Positions 17,834 to 26,622 of a stretch of DNA of 64,000 nt are shown one piece after another. Location: the NCBI RefSeq assembly GCF_021246445.1, contig NZ_JAJQXW010000005.1, forward strand, positions 62,001-126,000, in the 5' to 3' direction. This DNA comes from Rhabdothermincola salaria (GTDB taxonomy: Bacteria > Actinomycetota > Acidimicrobiia > Acidimicrobiales > Acidimicrobilacustridaceae). A program made the position numbers and the translations under genes. The notes beneath the pieces are model-generated. The model was not told the origin of the DNA, did not search any database, and saw nothing but the letters and a program-made list of their open reading frames with translations. Position 1 is the stretch's first letter; every line of letters starts with the position of its first letter.

Positions 17834-18991
17834 GTGAAGCTCGACCTGCTCTATGAGTTCCAGCCCAAGATCGGCCCGTACGACGAGCCGTTCCCGTACG
17901 GGCAGAAGAAGGCCGAGCAGGCCACCTACGACGAGGCGATCGAGGAGATCCGCTTCGCCGACACCCTCGGGTTCAACACGGTGTGGTGCGTCGAGCACCA
18001 CTTCCGCGACGGCCGCTCGGCCTGCCCGAGCAACGAGGTCGTCCTCGGCGCGCTGTCCACCATCACCGAGAACCTCCGCCTCGGCTTCGGCGTCAGCCTC
18101 ATGCCGCCCGGCTTCCAGCATCCCGCTCGCGTCGCCGAGAAGGTCGCCACCGTCGACGTGTTGAGCCACGGGCGGGTCGAGTGGGGCACCGGCCGCTCGA
18201 CCCCGATGGAACAGATCGCCTTCGGCGTGCCCGCCAACGACGACAGCCGGGCCCAGTGGCGTGAAGCCGTCGAGTTCGTGGTCGAGGCCTGGACCAACGA
18301 GAGCATCTCCTGGGACACCGACCTCATCTCGTTCCCCGAGCGCAAGCAGTGCCCCAAGCCCTACCAGGACCCCCACCCCCCGGCGTGGCTGGCCGCGGCC
18401 AGCGCCCCCTCGGCCGTCGCCGCCGGCAAGAGCGGCTTCGGGCTGCTCTCCTTCGCCCTGTTGCAGCCCGTCGAGGTCATGGCCGACATCATCAACCAGT
18501 ACCGCGCCGCCCAGCTCGAGGCCGAGATGGAGAACCTGGCCCCGCTCACCAAGGTGCGCAACGACCGCGTCGGCGCCTACACGCTCGTGCACTGCAGTGA
18601 CGACATGGACGGTGCCCACGACTACCTCTGGGACTCCATCACCTGGTGGTACCGGCACCTGGCCGAGTTCACCCTGCAGTGGGAAGCCCCCAACCTCACT
18701 CCCGAGGAGCAGGCCGAGGTGTTCCCGCTGCTGCAGGACACCATCAAGGGCACCGTCGACGTCCAGAACTACATCGACCAGGACATGATCGTGGTGGGCA
18801 CCCCCGAGGAGTGCCTCGAGAAGATCGTGCGCTACGACGAGGCCGGCGTCGATCAGCTGCTCTGCTACGTCCAGTTCGGCACCGTGCCCCACGACAAGGT
18901 GATGCGCAGCATCGAGCTGCTGGGCACCGAGGTCATCCCGGAGCTCGAGAAGCGCGGGCACCGCGTCGACGCCCGCGCCTCGATGGCCTGA
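17834..18991 (+). CDS. LLM-class flavin-dependent oxidoreductase (luciferase-like monooxygenase)
   Basis: A 385-residue enzyme with the bacterial-luciferase TIM-barrel fold: KLDLLYEFQPK at the N-terminus, ADTLGFNTVWCVEHHF, LRLGFGVSLMPPGFQHPARVAEKVATVDVLSHGRVEWGTGRST (flavin-phosphate region) and later PAWLAAAS and VVGTPEECLEKI. Such proteins use reduced FMN and oxygen to oxidise small organic substrates. The GTG at 17834 has GGGGAG about 8 bases upstream. It is followed by two SDR genes in the same direction (gaps of 16 and 46 bases), so the operon looks catabolic, possibly oxidising a hydroxylated or cyclic compound, but the substrate is not identifiable. Confidence 0.88.
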   Translation: MKLDLLYEFQPKIGPYDEPFPYGQKKAEQATYDEAIEEIRFADTLGFNTVWCVEHHFRDGRSACPSNEVVLGALSTITENLRLGFGVSLMPPGFQHPARVAEKVATVDVLSHGRVEWGTGRSTPMEQIAFGVPANDDSRAQWREAVEFVVEAWTNESISWDTDLISFPERKQCPKPYQDPHPPAWLAAASAPSAVAAGKSGFGLLSFALLQPVEVMADIINQYRAAQLEAEMENLAPLTKVRNDRVGAYTLVHCSDDMDGAHDYLWDSITWWYRHLAEFTLQWEAPNLTPEEQAEVFPLLQDTIKGTVDVQNYIDQDMIVVGTPEECLEKIVRYDEAGVDQLLCYVQFGTVPHDKVMRSIELLGTEVIPELEKRGHRVDARASMA

Positions 18992-19007
18992 GCGCCCGGA
19001 CCGCACC

Positions 19008-19883
19008 ATGGACATGATCTCGGGCATCCGCGCCAAGGCGGCCGGCACCGCCTCCGACGCCGCCCCCTCCGCCGCTCGCCCCGCGCTCGCCGACGAGCTG
19101 GTCGCGGCCTTCTCGCTCGCCGGCCGCAACGCCGTGGTCACCGGGGCGGCCGGCGGCATCGGTCGGCAGGCCGCCGTCACCTTCGCCCAGGCCGGCGCCG
19201 ACGTCGTCATCGCCGACGTCGGCACCGACGGCCTCGAGGAGACCGCCGCGCTCGTGTCCGCCGCCGGCGGCAAGGCCACCGTCGTACCCACCGACGTCTC
19301 CGAACGGGACCAGGTCAACAAGCTGGCCGTCGCCGCCCTGCGCGCCGGTGGTCGCCTCGACGTGTGGGCCAACGTGGCCGGCGTCATCCGCAACACGCTC
19401 ATCGTCGACGCCACCCCCGAGGACGTCGAGGCCGTCACCCGGGTCAACCAGTTCGGCACCTACTGGGGCGTCGCCGCCGCCGGCCGCGCCATGAAGCAGG
19501 GCGGCTCCATCATCAACGTCTCGTCCGCCGGCGGGGAGATGCCGGCGCCCACGCTGTCGATCTACGCCATGACCAAGGCGGCGGTCAACCACCTCACGCG
19601 GTGCGCCGCCGTCGAGCTGGGCCCGGCCCGCATCCGGGTCAACGCCATCGCCCCCGGGTTCACCGACACGCCGATGGTGCAGCGCAACTGGACCGGACCC
19701 GACGGCACCGTCGACGACGAGGCGCGCGCCCGGTTGCTCGACACCCGAGCGGCGCAGTCGCCCATGAACGTCACGGGAACGCCCGAGGACCAGTCGTGGG
19801 CCATGCTCTACCTGGCCAGCGACGCCTCCCGGTTCGTCACCGGGCAGGTGCTGCGGCCCAACGGCGGCGTGGTGATGGCATGA
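19008..19883 (+). CDS. Short-chain dehydrogenase/reductase
   Basis: A 291-residue SDR. After an Ala-rich N-terminal extension of about 38 residues comes VVTGAAGGIGRQAAV (TGxxxGIG cofactor loop), VVIADVG, NVAGVI (NxAG), the catalytic Ser in INVSSAGGEM and the YAMTK Tyr-Lys pair, then NAIAPGFTDTPM. The Asp at the end of strand 2 (IADV) suggests NAD preference. Second gene of the IclR-linked operon and a likely partner of the flavin oxidoreductase. Confidence 0.9.
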   Translation: MDMISGIRAKAAGTASDAAPSAARPALADELVAAFSLAGRNAVVTGAAGGIGRQAAVTFAQAGADVVIADVGTDGLEETAALVSAAGGKATVVPTDVSERDQVNKLAVAALRAGGRLDVWANVAGVIRNTLIVDATPEDVEAVTRVNQFGTYWGVAAAGRAMKQGGSIINVSSAGGEMPAPTLSIYAMTKAAVNHLTRCAAVELGPARIRVNAIAPGFTDTPMVQRNWTGPDGTVDDEARARLLDTRAAQSPMNVTGTPEDQSWAMLYLASDASRFVTGQVLRPNGGVVMA

Positions 19884-19929
19884 CCACCGCGACCAGCCGC
19901 GACATCGTCTCGACCCAGGGGGAACAGCC

Positions 19930-20751
19930 ATGACCGCCAGCGACGACTCTCCGGTGCCGGACTTCCTCGGGCGGCTGCGCCTCGAGGGACGTTCCTACGT
20001 GGTGGCCGGCGCCGGCCAGGGCATGGGGCGCATGACCGCCCACGCCCTCGCCCAGGCCGGGGCCGCCCACGTGGTGTGCGTCGACCTCGAGGAGGATCGC
20101 GCGGCCGACATCGCCCGTGAGCTCGACGAGGCCTCGGGGCGCTCCGTCGCCATCCCCTGGGTGGGCGACGTCACCCGACGCGAGGACGCAGCCCGGCTGG
20201 GCGCCGAGGCCGAAGCGGCGACGGGCCGGATCGACGGCCTGGTCGACATCGTGGGCATGGCCCGGTGGCAGTCGATCCTCGAGATGGAGGACGAGACCTT
20301 CGACTGGGAGATCGACATCTGCCTGCGCCACGCCTACCTGCTCTCCCAGGAGCTGGGGCGGCGCATGGTGGCGTCGGGTGGCGGCACCATGGTCTTCATC
20401 GCGTCGGTCAGCGGGCTCACCGGGGCGCCCATGCACGCCGCCTACGGCGCGGCCAAGGCCGGCCTCATGGCGTGGGTGCAGTCCCTCGCGGTCGAGCTCG
20501 GCCCCCACGGGGTGCGGGCCAACGCGGTGGCGCCGGGCACCATCCTCAGCCCCCGGATGGACGCGGTGTTCACCGACGAGCAGCGTGCCGCCAACGGCGG
20601 CAACTCCCCGCTCGGGCACATGGGTGAGACCGCCGACATCGCGTCGGCCGCGCTGTTCCTCACCAGCGACCTGGCGGCCTACGTCACCGGGCGCACCGTC
20701 GTGGTCGACGGCGGCGTCGACGCCAAGTTCCCGTACCCGGTCACCTTGTGA
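19930..20751 (+). CDS. Short-chain dehydrogenase/reductase
   Basis: A 273-residue SDR with the cofactor loop VVAGAGQGMGRMTA (Ala-Gly in place of the usual Thr-Gly), VCVDLEED (Asp, NAD type), the catalytic Ser region FIASVSGLTG and YGAAK Tyr-Lys pair, and NAVAPGTILSPRM. A stretch with VDIVGMARW stands where many SDRs have NNAG. Third gene of the presumed IclR-controlled operon. It differs enough from its neighbour to act on a different step. Confidence 0.88.
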   Translation: MTASDDSPVPDFLGRLRLEGRSYVVAGAGQGMGRMTAHALAQAGAAHVVCVDLEEDRAADIARELDEASGRSVAIPWVGDVTRREDAARLGAEAEAATGRIDGLVDIVGMARWQSILEMEDETFDWEIDICLRHAYLLSQELGRRMVASGGGTMVFIASVSGLTGAPMHAAYGAAKAGLMAWVQSLAVELGPHGVRANAVAPGTILSPRMDAVFTDEQRAANGGNSPLGHMGETADIASAALFLTSDLAAYVTGRTVVVDGGVDAKFPYPVTL

Positions 20752-20848
20752 CCCGAGCCGCGGGCGAGGCCACGGTTTCCGGGCTCCCGAGGGGGATGAG
20801 TAGTCTCGGGCCCGCCCCGACGCTCTCGATCCCCCCGCTGGAGGACTT

Positions 20849-21835
20849 GTGAAGACCCCCGTACGCGTTGCCGTCACCGGCGCCGCCGGCCAGATCGGCT
20901 ACAGCCTGTTGTTCCGCATCGCCAGCGGCCAGATGCTCGGCGAGGACCAGCCGGTCATCCTCCAGCTCCTCGACATCACCCCGGCCCTCGACGCCCTGCG
21001 CGGTGTGGCCATGGAGCTCGACGACTGCGCCTTCCCGCTGCTCGAGGGCATCGTGCAGACCGACGACCCCGACGTCGCCTTCGGCGACGTCGACTACGCC
21101 CTGCTGGTCGGCGCCCGCCCCCGTTCCAAGGGCATGGAGCGCAAGGACCTCCTCGAGGCCAACGGGGCCATCTTCACGGTGCAGGGCAAGGCGCTCTCCG
21201 ACAGCGCCTCCAAGGACGTGCGCGTGCTGGTCGTGGGCAACCCGGCCAACACCAACGCCCTCATCGCCATGAACAACGCGCCGAACATCGACAACGGTCG
21301 CTTCACCGCCATGACCCGCCTCGACCACAACCGGGCCATGGCCCAGCTGGCCGCCAAGACCGGCACCACCGTGCGCGACATCACCAAGATGACCATCTGG
21401 GGCAACCACTCGGCCACCCAGTACCCCGACCTCTTCCACGCCGAGGTCAAGGGCCAGAACGCCGCGGCGCTGGTGGACGACCAGGCCTGGCTCGAGGGCG
21501 AGTTCATCCCCACCGTGCAGCAGCGGGGCGCCGCCATCATCGAGGCCCGTGGCCTGTCCAGCGCCGCGTCGGCGGCCAACGCGGCCATCGACCACATGCG
21601 CACCTGGGCCCTGGGTTCGCCCGAGGGCGACTGGGTCTCCATGGCCATCCCCTCCGACGGCAGCTACGGCGTGCCCGAGGGCCTCATGTCGTCGTTCCCG
21701 GTCACCTGCTCCGGTGGCGAGTACTCCATCGTGCAGGGCCTCGACATCGACGAGTTCTCCCAGGGTCGCATCGACGCCACCGTCACCGAGCTGACCGAGG
21801 AGCGCGACGCGGTGAAGGACCTGGGTCTGATCTGA
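20849..21835 (+). CDS. mdh: Malate dehydrogenase (NAD-dependent, SF1 type)
   Basis: A 328-residue TCA-cycle enzyme oxidising malate to oxaloacetate. [21 protein letters not shown] is the typical N-terminus of the cytosolic/SF1 malate dehydrogenases. [20 protein letters not shown] carries substrate-binding arginines, VGNPANTN follows, and the catalytic His is in [11 protein letters not shown]. The GTG at 20849 follows GGAGG by 4-5 bases. A TAGTCT hexamer near 20798 could be the promoter. It stands alone, followed by a strong hairpin shared with the convergent glycosylase gene. Confidence 0.96.
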   Translation: MKTPVRVAVTGAAGQIGYSLLFRIASGQMLGEDQPVILQLLDITPALDALRGVAMELDDCAFPLLEGIVQTDDPDVAFGDVDYALLVGARPRSKGMERKDLLEANGAIFTVQGKALSDSASKDVRVLVVGNPANTNALIAMNNAPNIDNGRFTAMTRLDHNRAMAQLAAKTGTTVRDITKMTIWGNHSATQYPDLFHAEVKGQNAAALVDDQAWLEGEFIPTVQQRGAAIIEARGLSSAASAANAAIDHMRTWALGSPEGDWVSMAIPSDGSYGVPEGLMSSFPVTCSGGEYSIVQGLDIDEFSQGRIDATVTELTEERDAVKDLGLI

Positions 21836-21868
21836 CCCGCCCTACCTGCGGACGAGAGCGACCCGACC

Positions 21869-21893
21869 GGGGCCGGCCGTCGAGGCCGGCCCC
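21869..21893. terminator. Hairpin terminator between mdh and the Fpg/Nei-like gene
   Basis: GGGGCCGGCC at 21869-21878 and GGCCGGCCCC at 21884-21893 make a perfect 10-bp GC stem with a 5-base loop. It lies between two convergent genes, so it can serve both strands. No T-run follows. Confidence 0.65.
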
Positions 21894-21934
21894 CGTCGCG
21901 CCCAGGGTGCCCCGTCCGGTCCCCCCCCTCGGGA

Positions 21935-22771
21935 CTACTTCAGGAACTTGCTGGTGGTGTTGTCGGCCAGGACCTTGCCGCCGGTCTGGCACGTCGGGCA
22001 GTAGTTGATGGTGTAGCTGGTGTACTCGATGGCGCGGATCACGTCGCCACAGACCGGGCAGTCCTCGCCGTCGCGGTGGTACACGTGGCCGGGGCGCTCG
22101 GCGGACTTGCTCATGGCGTCGCGGTCGCGTTCGACGGCCAGGGCGTCGGCGATGCAGTCCCCGATGGCGGCGTGCAGCCGCTCGACGTCTTCGTCGCCCA
22201 GCTTGGTGGTGGTGGCGAACGGCGAGAGCCGGGCTCGGTGGCAGACCTCGCTGGCCAGGCGGCGGCCGATGCCGGCGATGCGCCGCTGGTCGCGCAGGAA
22301 CCCGTGCACCCGCATGGGCCCCTCGGTGAGCGAGGTGCGCAGCTCGTCGAGCGTGAGCTCGGCGGCGTCGGGCCCGAGGCCCTCGAGGGGAGGCTGGGCG
22401 GTGATCTCACCGGCCACGACCCACACGCCGGCGCGCTTCTCCTTGGCCATCTCCGAGAGCAGGAGGGCGCGGCCGTCGGCGAACGTCCAACGGGCCAGGC
22501 CGCCCCTGGGCTTGGCCGCCTGCTTCTCGTCGGGAGTCAGCCGGCCGCCCTGCATCAGGTGCACGACGAAGGTCGCGGGCTCGAACCGCACCAGGAGGTA
22601 CTTGCCGAGGCGGTCGATGCCGCGCAGCGGGTGGCCGATCGCGTCGTCGGGCGCGGGGAGCACGGTCTTGAGGGCGGTGAAGGTGAGGGCGCGGAACCCC
22701 GAGAGCTCGGCGCCGGCGAAGTGCTCGGTCAGCCGTTCGGCGTGGGCCTGGAGCTCAGGCAGTTCGGGCAC
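21935..22771 (-). CDS. Fpg/Nei-family DNA glycosylase-like protein
   Basis: A 278-residue protein. With the GTG start at 22771 the mature N-terminus is PELPEL, with the catalytic Pro and Glu of the formamidopyrimidine/endonuclease VIII family. The helix-two-turn-helix middle domain (FLRDQRRIAGIGRRLASEV) and a C-terminal zinc finger CPVC-16-CPTCQ are present. In the finger the residues before the last CxxC read SYTINY, where classical Fpg has a conserved Arg and Thr, so DNA or lesion recognition may differ. It probably excises oxidised bases, or acts as a related DNA-binding protein. Only 4 bases separate it from the upstream SCP2 gene. Confidence 0.85.
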   Translation of the reverse strand: MPELPELQAHAERLTEHFAGAELSGFRALTFTALKTVLPAPDDAIGHPLRGIDRLGKYLLVRFEPATFVVHLMQGGRLTPDEKQAAKPRGGLARWTFADGRALLLSEMAKEKRAGVWVVAGEITAQPPLEGLGPDAAELTLDELRTSLTEGPMRVHGFLRDQRRIAGIGRRLASEVCHRARLSPFATTTKLGDEDVERLHAAIGDCIADALAVERDRDAMSKSAERPGHVYHRDGEDCPVCGDVIRAIEYTSYTINYCPTCQTGGKVLADNTTSKFLK

Positions 22772-22775
22772 GTCG

Positions 22776-23165
22776 TCACCGGGTGGTGCGGGCTCGGAGC
22801 TCGGCGAGGGCGTCGTCGAGGTCGCCGAGCGCACTCTGGTGGGCGATGAGGGCACCGGTGTCGCCACCGACGCGGAGCCGTCCGGCCATGAACGCCGCCT
22901 GGGCGCTCTCGGCGCCCGACTGCACGGCCCACGCCGTGTCGACATCGCAGCTGAAGGTGACGTCTGGTGAGGGGTGGGGTCCGACGGTCCAGCGGATGCC
23001 CTCGGGCCCGAGCTCCACGTGCCAGGTGACGTCGTCGGCCCCGTCGGTGTGCACGATCTGTTGGATCACCACGGCCGGCGCGACGGCGACGTCCTGGAGC
23101 GCTCGGCTCCCGGCCACGGCGGACGACGCAGCCTCCAGCCATTCGGCGGAGAGGTAGGTGGGCAT
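22776..23165 (-). CDS. SCP2 sterol-binding domain protein
   Basis: A 129-residue protein. WHVELGPEGIRWTVGPHPSP, then DVTFSCDVDTAWAVQSGAES and QAAFMAGRLRVGGDTGALI, follows the SCP2 (sterol carrier protein 2) layout: a beta-sheet, a DVT strand, and the AFxxGxLxxxGD turn. Such single-domain proteins bind hydrophobic ligands. The ATG at 23165 is chosen because the longer frame upstream has unlike composition. It is transcribed with the glycosylase gene. Confidence 0.75.
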   Translation of the reverse strand: MPTYLSAEWLEAASSAVAGSRALQDVAVAPAVVIQQIVHTDGADDVTWHVELGPEGIRWTVGPHPSPDVTFSCDVDTAWAVQSGAESAQAAFMAGRLRVGGDTGALIAHQSALGDLDDALAELRARTTR

Positions 23166-23335
23166 CGCTCGCAGGCTACCGGGACCGGCATCCGGGGGTG
23201 CCGGGATCAGGCAACGGAACCGGTGTCCGGCGAAGCAACATGGAGAAATATTACGACAGGCCACTATTTCGTGAGCGGAGCAACTGTTGTCAGGGTGAAG
23301 TTGCACTGTCGGCGCGACTGTGGCATCTATGGCGG

Positions 23336-23773
23336 ATGGCAAAACGAGCCCCGGATCGACCTGGTGAACTGAACAACAAGCTGATGCGGGTGGCCCGAGC
23401 GCATCGGACCCTCGCCGCGTCGCTGCTGACCCAGGTGGGCCTGCACCCCGGTCAGGAAGCGCTCCTCATGGAGCTGTGGGACGAAGACGGCCGCACCCAG
23501 GCCAACCTGGCCGCCGCCCTCGGGGTGGAGCCGCCCACCGTCACCAAGATGCTCCAGCGCATGGAGGCCTCCGGGCTGGTGGACCGTCGCCCCGACGCCA
23601 CCGATCGTCGGGCCATCCGGGTGCACCTCACCCCGAAGGGGCGCAAGCTCAAGACCAAGGTCGACAAGCTCTGGACCGAGCTGCAGAGCCGTACGGTGGC
23701 CGGGTTGTCCGACCGCCAGCAGGCGTCGCTCAGGTCGTTGCTCAACTCCCTCGAGGCCAACCTCACCACCTGA
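23336..23773 (+). CDS. MarR-family transcriptional regulator
   Basis: A 145-residue winged-helix regulator. GLHPGQEALLMELWDEDGRT leads into the recognition region (NLAAALGVEPPTVTKMLQRM) and the wing RRPDATDRRAIRVHLTPKG. The ATG at 23336 gives normal MarR length. A longer frame from an ATG at 23240 passes through the unusually AT-rich stretch 23240-23330, which is more likely promoter. TTGCAC (23301) and a poor CATCTA (23324) at 17-base spacing end 6 bases before the ATG, so translation could be leaderless. The target genes are not evident; the next gene is a proline-rich protein 105 bases downstream. Confidence 0.85.
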   Translation: MAKRAPDRPGELNNKLMRVARAHRTLAASLLTQVGLHPGQEALLMELWDEDGRTQANLAAALGVEPPTVTKMLQRMEASGLVDRRPDATDRRAIRVHLTPKGRKLKTKVDKLWTELQSRTVAGLSDRQQASLRSLLNSLEANLTT

Positions 23774-23878
23774 GGGCCCGCCCCGGCGCGGGCTCGAGGC
23801 CATCCGAGGGGGCGACTCCCTGTCGCACCGGTGGTCGGTAAGGTGCCGACGAAGGTCGTGTGACCAAAGGAGCGAACC

Positions 23879-24457
23879 GTGGGACTTCTCGACAACCTCA
23901 AGCAGGGCGCCAACAGCCTGGCCACATCGGTCAACGACACCGTGGCCAAGGGCCAGCAGTCGATGGATCAGAGCGGGGCGCGCAAGCACGCCGACGCCCT
24001 CCTGCGCGATCTCGGTGCGCTGGTGTACGCCCGCGACACCGAACGGGGCGGACCTTCCGCCGAGGCCGACATCGAGCGCCTCACCGCCGACCTGCGGGCC
24101 GTCGAGGCCCAGGGCGTGACCCTCGACCTGCAGCCCAAGGCCGGGCCCCCGCCGGGCGCGGCCCCTCCCCCTCCCGGTGCCGGCACCCCGCCGCCGCCTC
24201 CTGGTGGGGCGAGCACCCCGCCGCCGCCTCCTGGTGGGGCGAGCACCCCGCCGCCGCCTCCTGGTGGGGCGAGCACCCCGCCGCCGCCCCCGGGCGCAGC
24301 CAGCACCCCCCCTCCGGCGCCGGGTGCCTCCGAGGCCACGCCGCCCCCCACGGTGGAGGCCAGCCCGCCCCCGCCGCCGGCGGACGAGGCCAGCCCGCCC
24401 CCGCCGCCCCCTGGTTCGGTGGCCCCTCCGCCGCCCCCCGGCAGCGTCGGTTCCTGA
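23879..24457 (+). CDS. Proline-rich repeat protein of unknown function
   Basis: A 192-residue protein with a GTG start and a good ribosome-binding site (AAAGGAG, 6-7 bases upstream). Residues 1-80 are a charged, helix-prone domain (MGLLDNLKQGANSLATSVND opening), like small actinobacterial proteins that may associate with membranes. From about residue 85 the chain is almost entirely proline, glycine, alanine, serine and threonine, including a block of identical PPPPPGGAST repeats coded by a 30-bp DNA repeat. No signal peptide or membrane helix is seen. TAAGGT at about 23838 may be its -10. Confidence 0.7.
   Translation: MGLLDNLKQGANSLATSVNDTVAKGQQSMDQSGARKHADALLRDLGALVYARDTERGGPSAEADIERLTADLRAVEAQGVTLDLQPKAGPPPGAAPPPPGAGTPPPPPGGASTPPPPPGGASTPPPPPGGASTPPPPPGAASTPPPAPGASEATPPPTVEASPPPPPADEASPPPPPPGSVAPPPPPGSVGS
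24182..24290 (+). repeat. 30-bp in-frame tandem repeat
   Basis: The unit at 24211-24240 is repeated base for base at 24241-24270, with near-complete flanking copies before (from 24182) and after (to about 24290). Each unit encodes PPPPPGGAST. Identity at synonymous positions means the array is recent or kept uniform by slippage, so copy number may vary between strains. Confidence 0.85.
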
Positions 24458-24596
24458 CCGACGCTTCGCCCACGGCCGGCCCAACGGGCGGCGCCGCGCC
24501 GCGTCCGGCGCGCACCCGTGCCGTCGATACTCGGCGATCTCGACCATCGCCAGCTCCTGAGCGCCGAGGGATCGGTTCCGACCCGCCGTCGGACTG

Positions 24597-24624
24597 GACG
24601 CCCCCACCCTGCGGTGGGGGCGTC
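24597..24624. terminator. Perfect 12-bp hairpin between convergent genes
   Basis: GACGCCCCCACC (24597-24608) pairs perfectly with GGTGGGGGCGTC (24613-24624) around a 4-base loop. It lies in the 255-base gap between the proline-rich protein gene and the convergent MFS gene and can act in both directions. I see nothing else in that gap. Confidence 0.7.
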
Positions 24625-24712
24625 GTCGCGTGCTGGCGGTGCCGATCGGGGCGCGGCGCTCAGCGGCGCGCTGATCAGCGGGGCCTGCGCTGGTCAGCGC
24701 ACCTGGCGCCGG

Positions 24713-26119
24713 TCAGGCGGGGGAGCTGGCGGGCCGTACGGCGAGGTCGTCGCCTCCACTGGTGGTGCGATCGTCTCGTCTGGTGCCCGGGTTCGGTCCG
24801 CTGGTCGACCCGACGGCGGCCTCGTCGGGGTCTGAGGATCGCGGCGTGTCGTCGACGGCGCCGGCCTCTCGTTCCATGCGAGCGGCGACCAGCTCGGGCA
24901 CGTCGGGCTGGGTGCGCAGCGAGCGCCAGGCGACCAGGCCGGCGAACAGGGCGGTGATGCCGCCCAGGGCGATGGCCCACCGCACGCCGAACACCTGGGC
25001 CACCCAGCCGACGATCGGACCCCCGATGGGGGTCGAACCCACGAAGGCCACCGTGTAGAGGGCCATGACCCGGCTGCGCATGGCGGGGTCCGCCGTGAGC
25101 TGGAGGGTCGAGTTGGCCATGGTCAGGAACATGACGCTGCCCACTCCCATGAGGGGCAGGACCACCAGGGCGGTGGCGAAGGTGGGGGCGAAGGCGAGGG
25201 CCAGGGTGACCGCTCCCAGTCCGGCGGCGGCTGTGGTGAGGCGTCGGTGCGACGGTTGGGTGCGGGTGGCGAAGACCAGGCCGCCCACCACTGCCCCCAC
25301 GCTCATCGCGCTCTGCAGGAGCCCGAAGCCGTCGGCGCCCGTCTGGAAGGTCTCGCGGGCCAACACGGGGAGGGTGATCTGGTTCTCGTAGGTGAGCAGG
25401 CCGATGGCCAGCATCATCAACAGGGGGGTGCGCAGCCCTGGGGTCGACCACACGATGCGCAGACCCTCGCGGAGCTGTCCCTTGGCCCGGGCGACCGGCG
25501 GGGCGGTCTCGAGCTCGTCGGTGCGCATCATCATGAGCGCCACGATCGTGGCGCCGAAGCTGAGCCCGTTGGCGAGGAAGCAGATGGCCAGGTCCCAGTA
25601 CGAGATGACCAGGCCGGCGATGGCGGGGCCGACCAGGCGCCCGATGTTCATGGTGACGGTGTTGAGGCTGACGGCGTTGGTGAGGCGGTCCGAGCCGACC
25701 ATCTCGAGCAGGAACGACTGCCGGGCCGGCATGTCGGCGGCAGTCACCAGGCCGAGGGCGGCGGCGAAGCCCATGACGAGGCCCAGGGAGGCGACGTCGG
25801 CGAGGACCGCCACCCCGAGCCCGATGCCGAGCGCGGCCGTGGCCGACTGGGTGGCGATGAGCAGCCGGCGCTTGTCGACCCGGTCGGCCAGCACGCCGGC
25901 CCAAGGCCCGATCAGGAGGATGGGCAGCCACTGCATGGCAGTGACGAGGCCGAGCACGGCGGCGTTGTCGTCGGAGAGCTCGAGGACCAGCCAGGCCTGG
26001 GCGATCATCTGCATCCAACGGCCGGTGGTGGCCACGATCAGCCCGGTGAAGTAGAGCCGGTAGTTGCGCACGCCGAGGGCCGAGAAGGTGGTGCGCAGCT
26101 CGCGCTGCACGCGCGTCAA
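24713..26119 (-). CDS. MFS exporter (EntS-like subfamily)
   Basis: A 468-residue transporter with about 12 membrane helices. VRNYRLYFTGLIVATTGRWMQ is typical of the EntS-type major facilitator branch, as is GPWAGVLADRVDKRRLLIATQ, the motif-A loop between helices 2 and 3. The C-terminus is hydrophilic (about 60 residues). I take the start as the TTG at 26119: it overlaps the stop of the upstream MarR gene (TTGA) and has a GGAGGAGG box 5-7 bases upstream. It is probably a drug or siderophore exporter repressed by the co-transcribed MarR protein. Confidence 0.85.
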   Translation of the reverse strand: MTRVQRELRTTFSALGVRNYRLYFTGLIVATTGRWMQMIAQAWLVLELSDDNAAVLGLVTAMQWLPILLIGPWAGVLADRVDKRRLLIATQSATAALGIGLGVAVLADVASLGLVMGFAAALGLVTAADMPARQSFLLEMVGSDRLTNAVSLNTVTMNIGRLVGPAIAGLVISYWDLAICFLANGLSFGATIVALMMMRTDELETAPPVARAKGQLREGLRIVWSTPGLRTPLLMMLAIGLLTYENQITLPVLARETFQTGADGFGLLQSAMSVGAVVGGLVFATRTQPSHRRLTTAAAGLGAVTLALAFAPTFATALVVLPLMGVGSVMFLTMANSTLQLTADPAMRSRVMALYTVAFVGSTPIGGPIVGWVAQVFGVRWAIALGGITALFAGLVAWRSLRTQPDVPELVAARMEREAGAVDDTPRSSDPDEAAVGSTSGPNPGTRRDDRTTSGGDDLAVRPASSPA

Positions 26120-26598
26120 CGCTCCTCCTCCTGCAGGAGGCGCTCGAGGGCGGGAAGGGCGGCGAGCACGGCCTCGAGGTCGGCCGGCTCGAGGCTGGAC
26201 AGACGGCGGGCGAGGTAGGCGTTGCGCTCTCGACGGATGCGGGCCAGCTCCCGGTGGGCCTTGGGCGTGGAGCGCACCAACGCCACCCGTCGGTCGTTGG
26301 CGTCGGCGATGCGCTCCACCCACCCGTCGCCCTCCAGCGTGCCCACGATGCGGCTGATGGTGGGAGGTTGGACGTTCTCGTGCGCGGCCAGCTCGCCGAT
26401 GGTGAGCGGGCCGCGACCGTCGATGGTGGCCAGGGCCGACAGCTGCGAGGGGGTGACCCCGGGCGGACTCTCCTGGCGCAGTCGTCGGGCCACCCGCATG
26501 AGGGCGAGACGCAGCCGGCTGGCGGTCTCGTCGTCGATGGCGGTGCGGGCCGGGGTGGCGTCGGCGGGGGCCTCGGCGTCGGGTGGGGGAGGGGTCAT
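26116..26598 (-). CDS. MarR-family regulator of the adjacent MFS exporter
   Basis: A 160-residue regulator with a proline/alanine-rich N-terminus (about 25 residues), then a winged helix (LSALATIDGRGPLTIGELAA, ENVQPPTISRIVGTLEGDGWV) and the wing ADANDRRVALVRSTPKA. It overlaps the MFS gene by the TTGA pattern and has its own upstream operator-like repeats at 26623-26643. The arrangement, a MarR protein heading an operon with an efflux pump, is the classical autorepressed resistance module. Confidence 0.9.
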   Translation of the reverse strand: MTPPPPDAEAPADATPARTAIDDETASRLRLALMRVARRLRQESPPGVTPSQLSALATIDGRGPLTIGELAAHENVQPPTISRIVGTLEGDGWVERIADANDRRVALVRSTPKAHRELARIRRERNAYLARRLSSLEPADLEAVLAALPALERLLQEEER

Positions 26599-26622
26599 CG
26601 GGCTCTCGGGTCGCAGAAGACG

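Noticed and set aside
23240-23335. N-terminal extension of the MarR protein from an ATG at 23240
   Set aside because: The stretch is the most AT-rich in the neighbourhood, codes no MarR-like residues, and better fits promoter DNA.
24182-24290. CRISPR-like array
   Set aside because: The 30-bp units abut without spacers and are in frame within a proline-rich protein gene.
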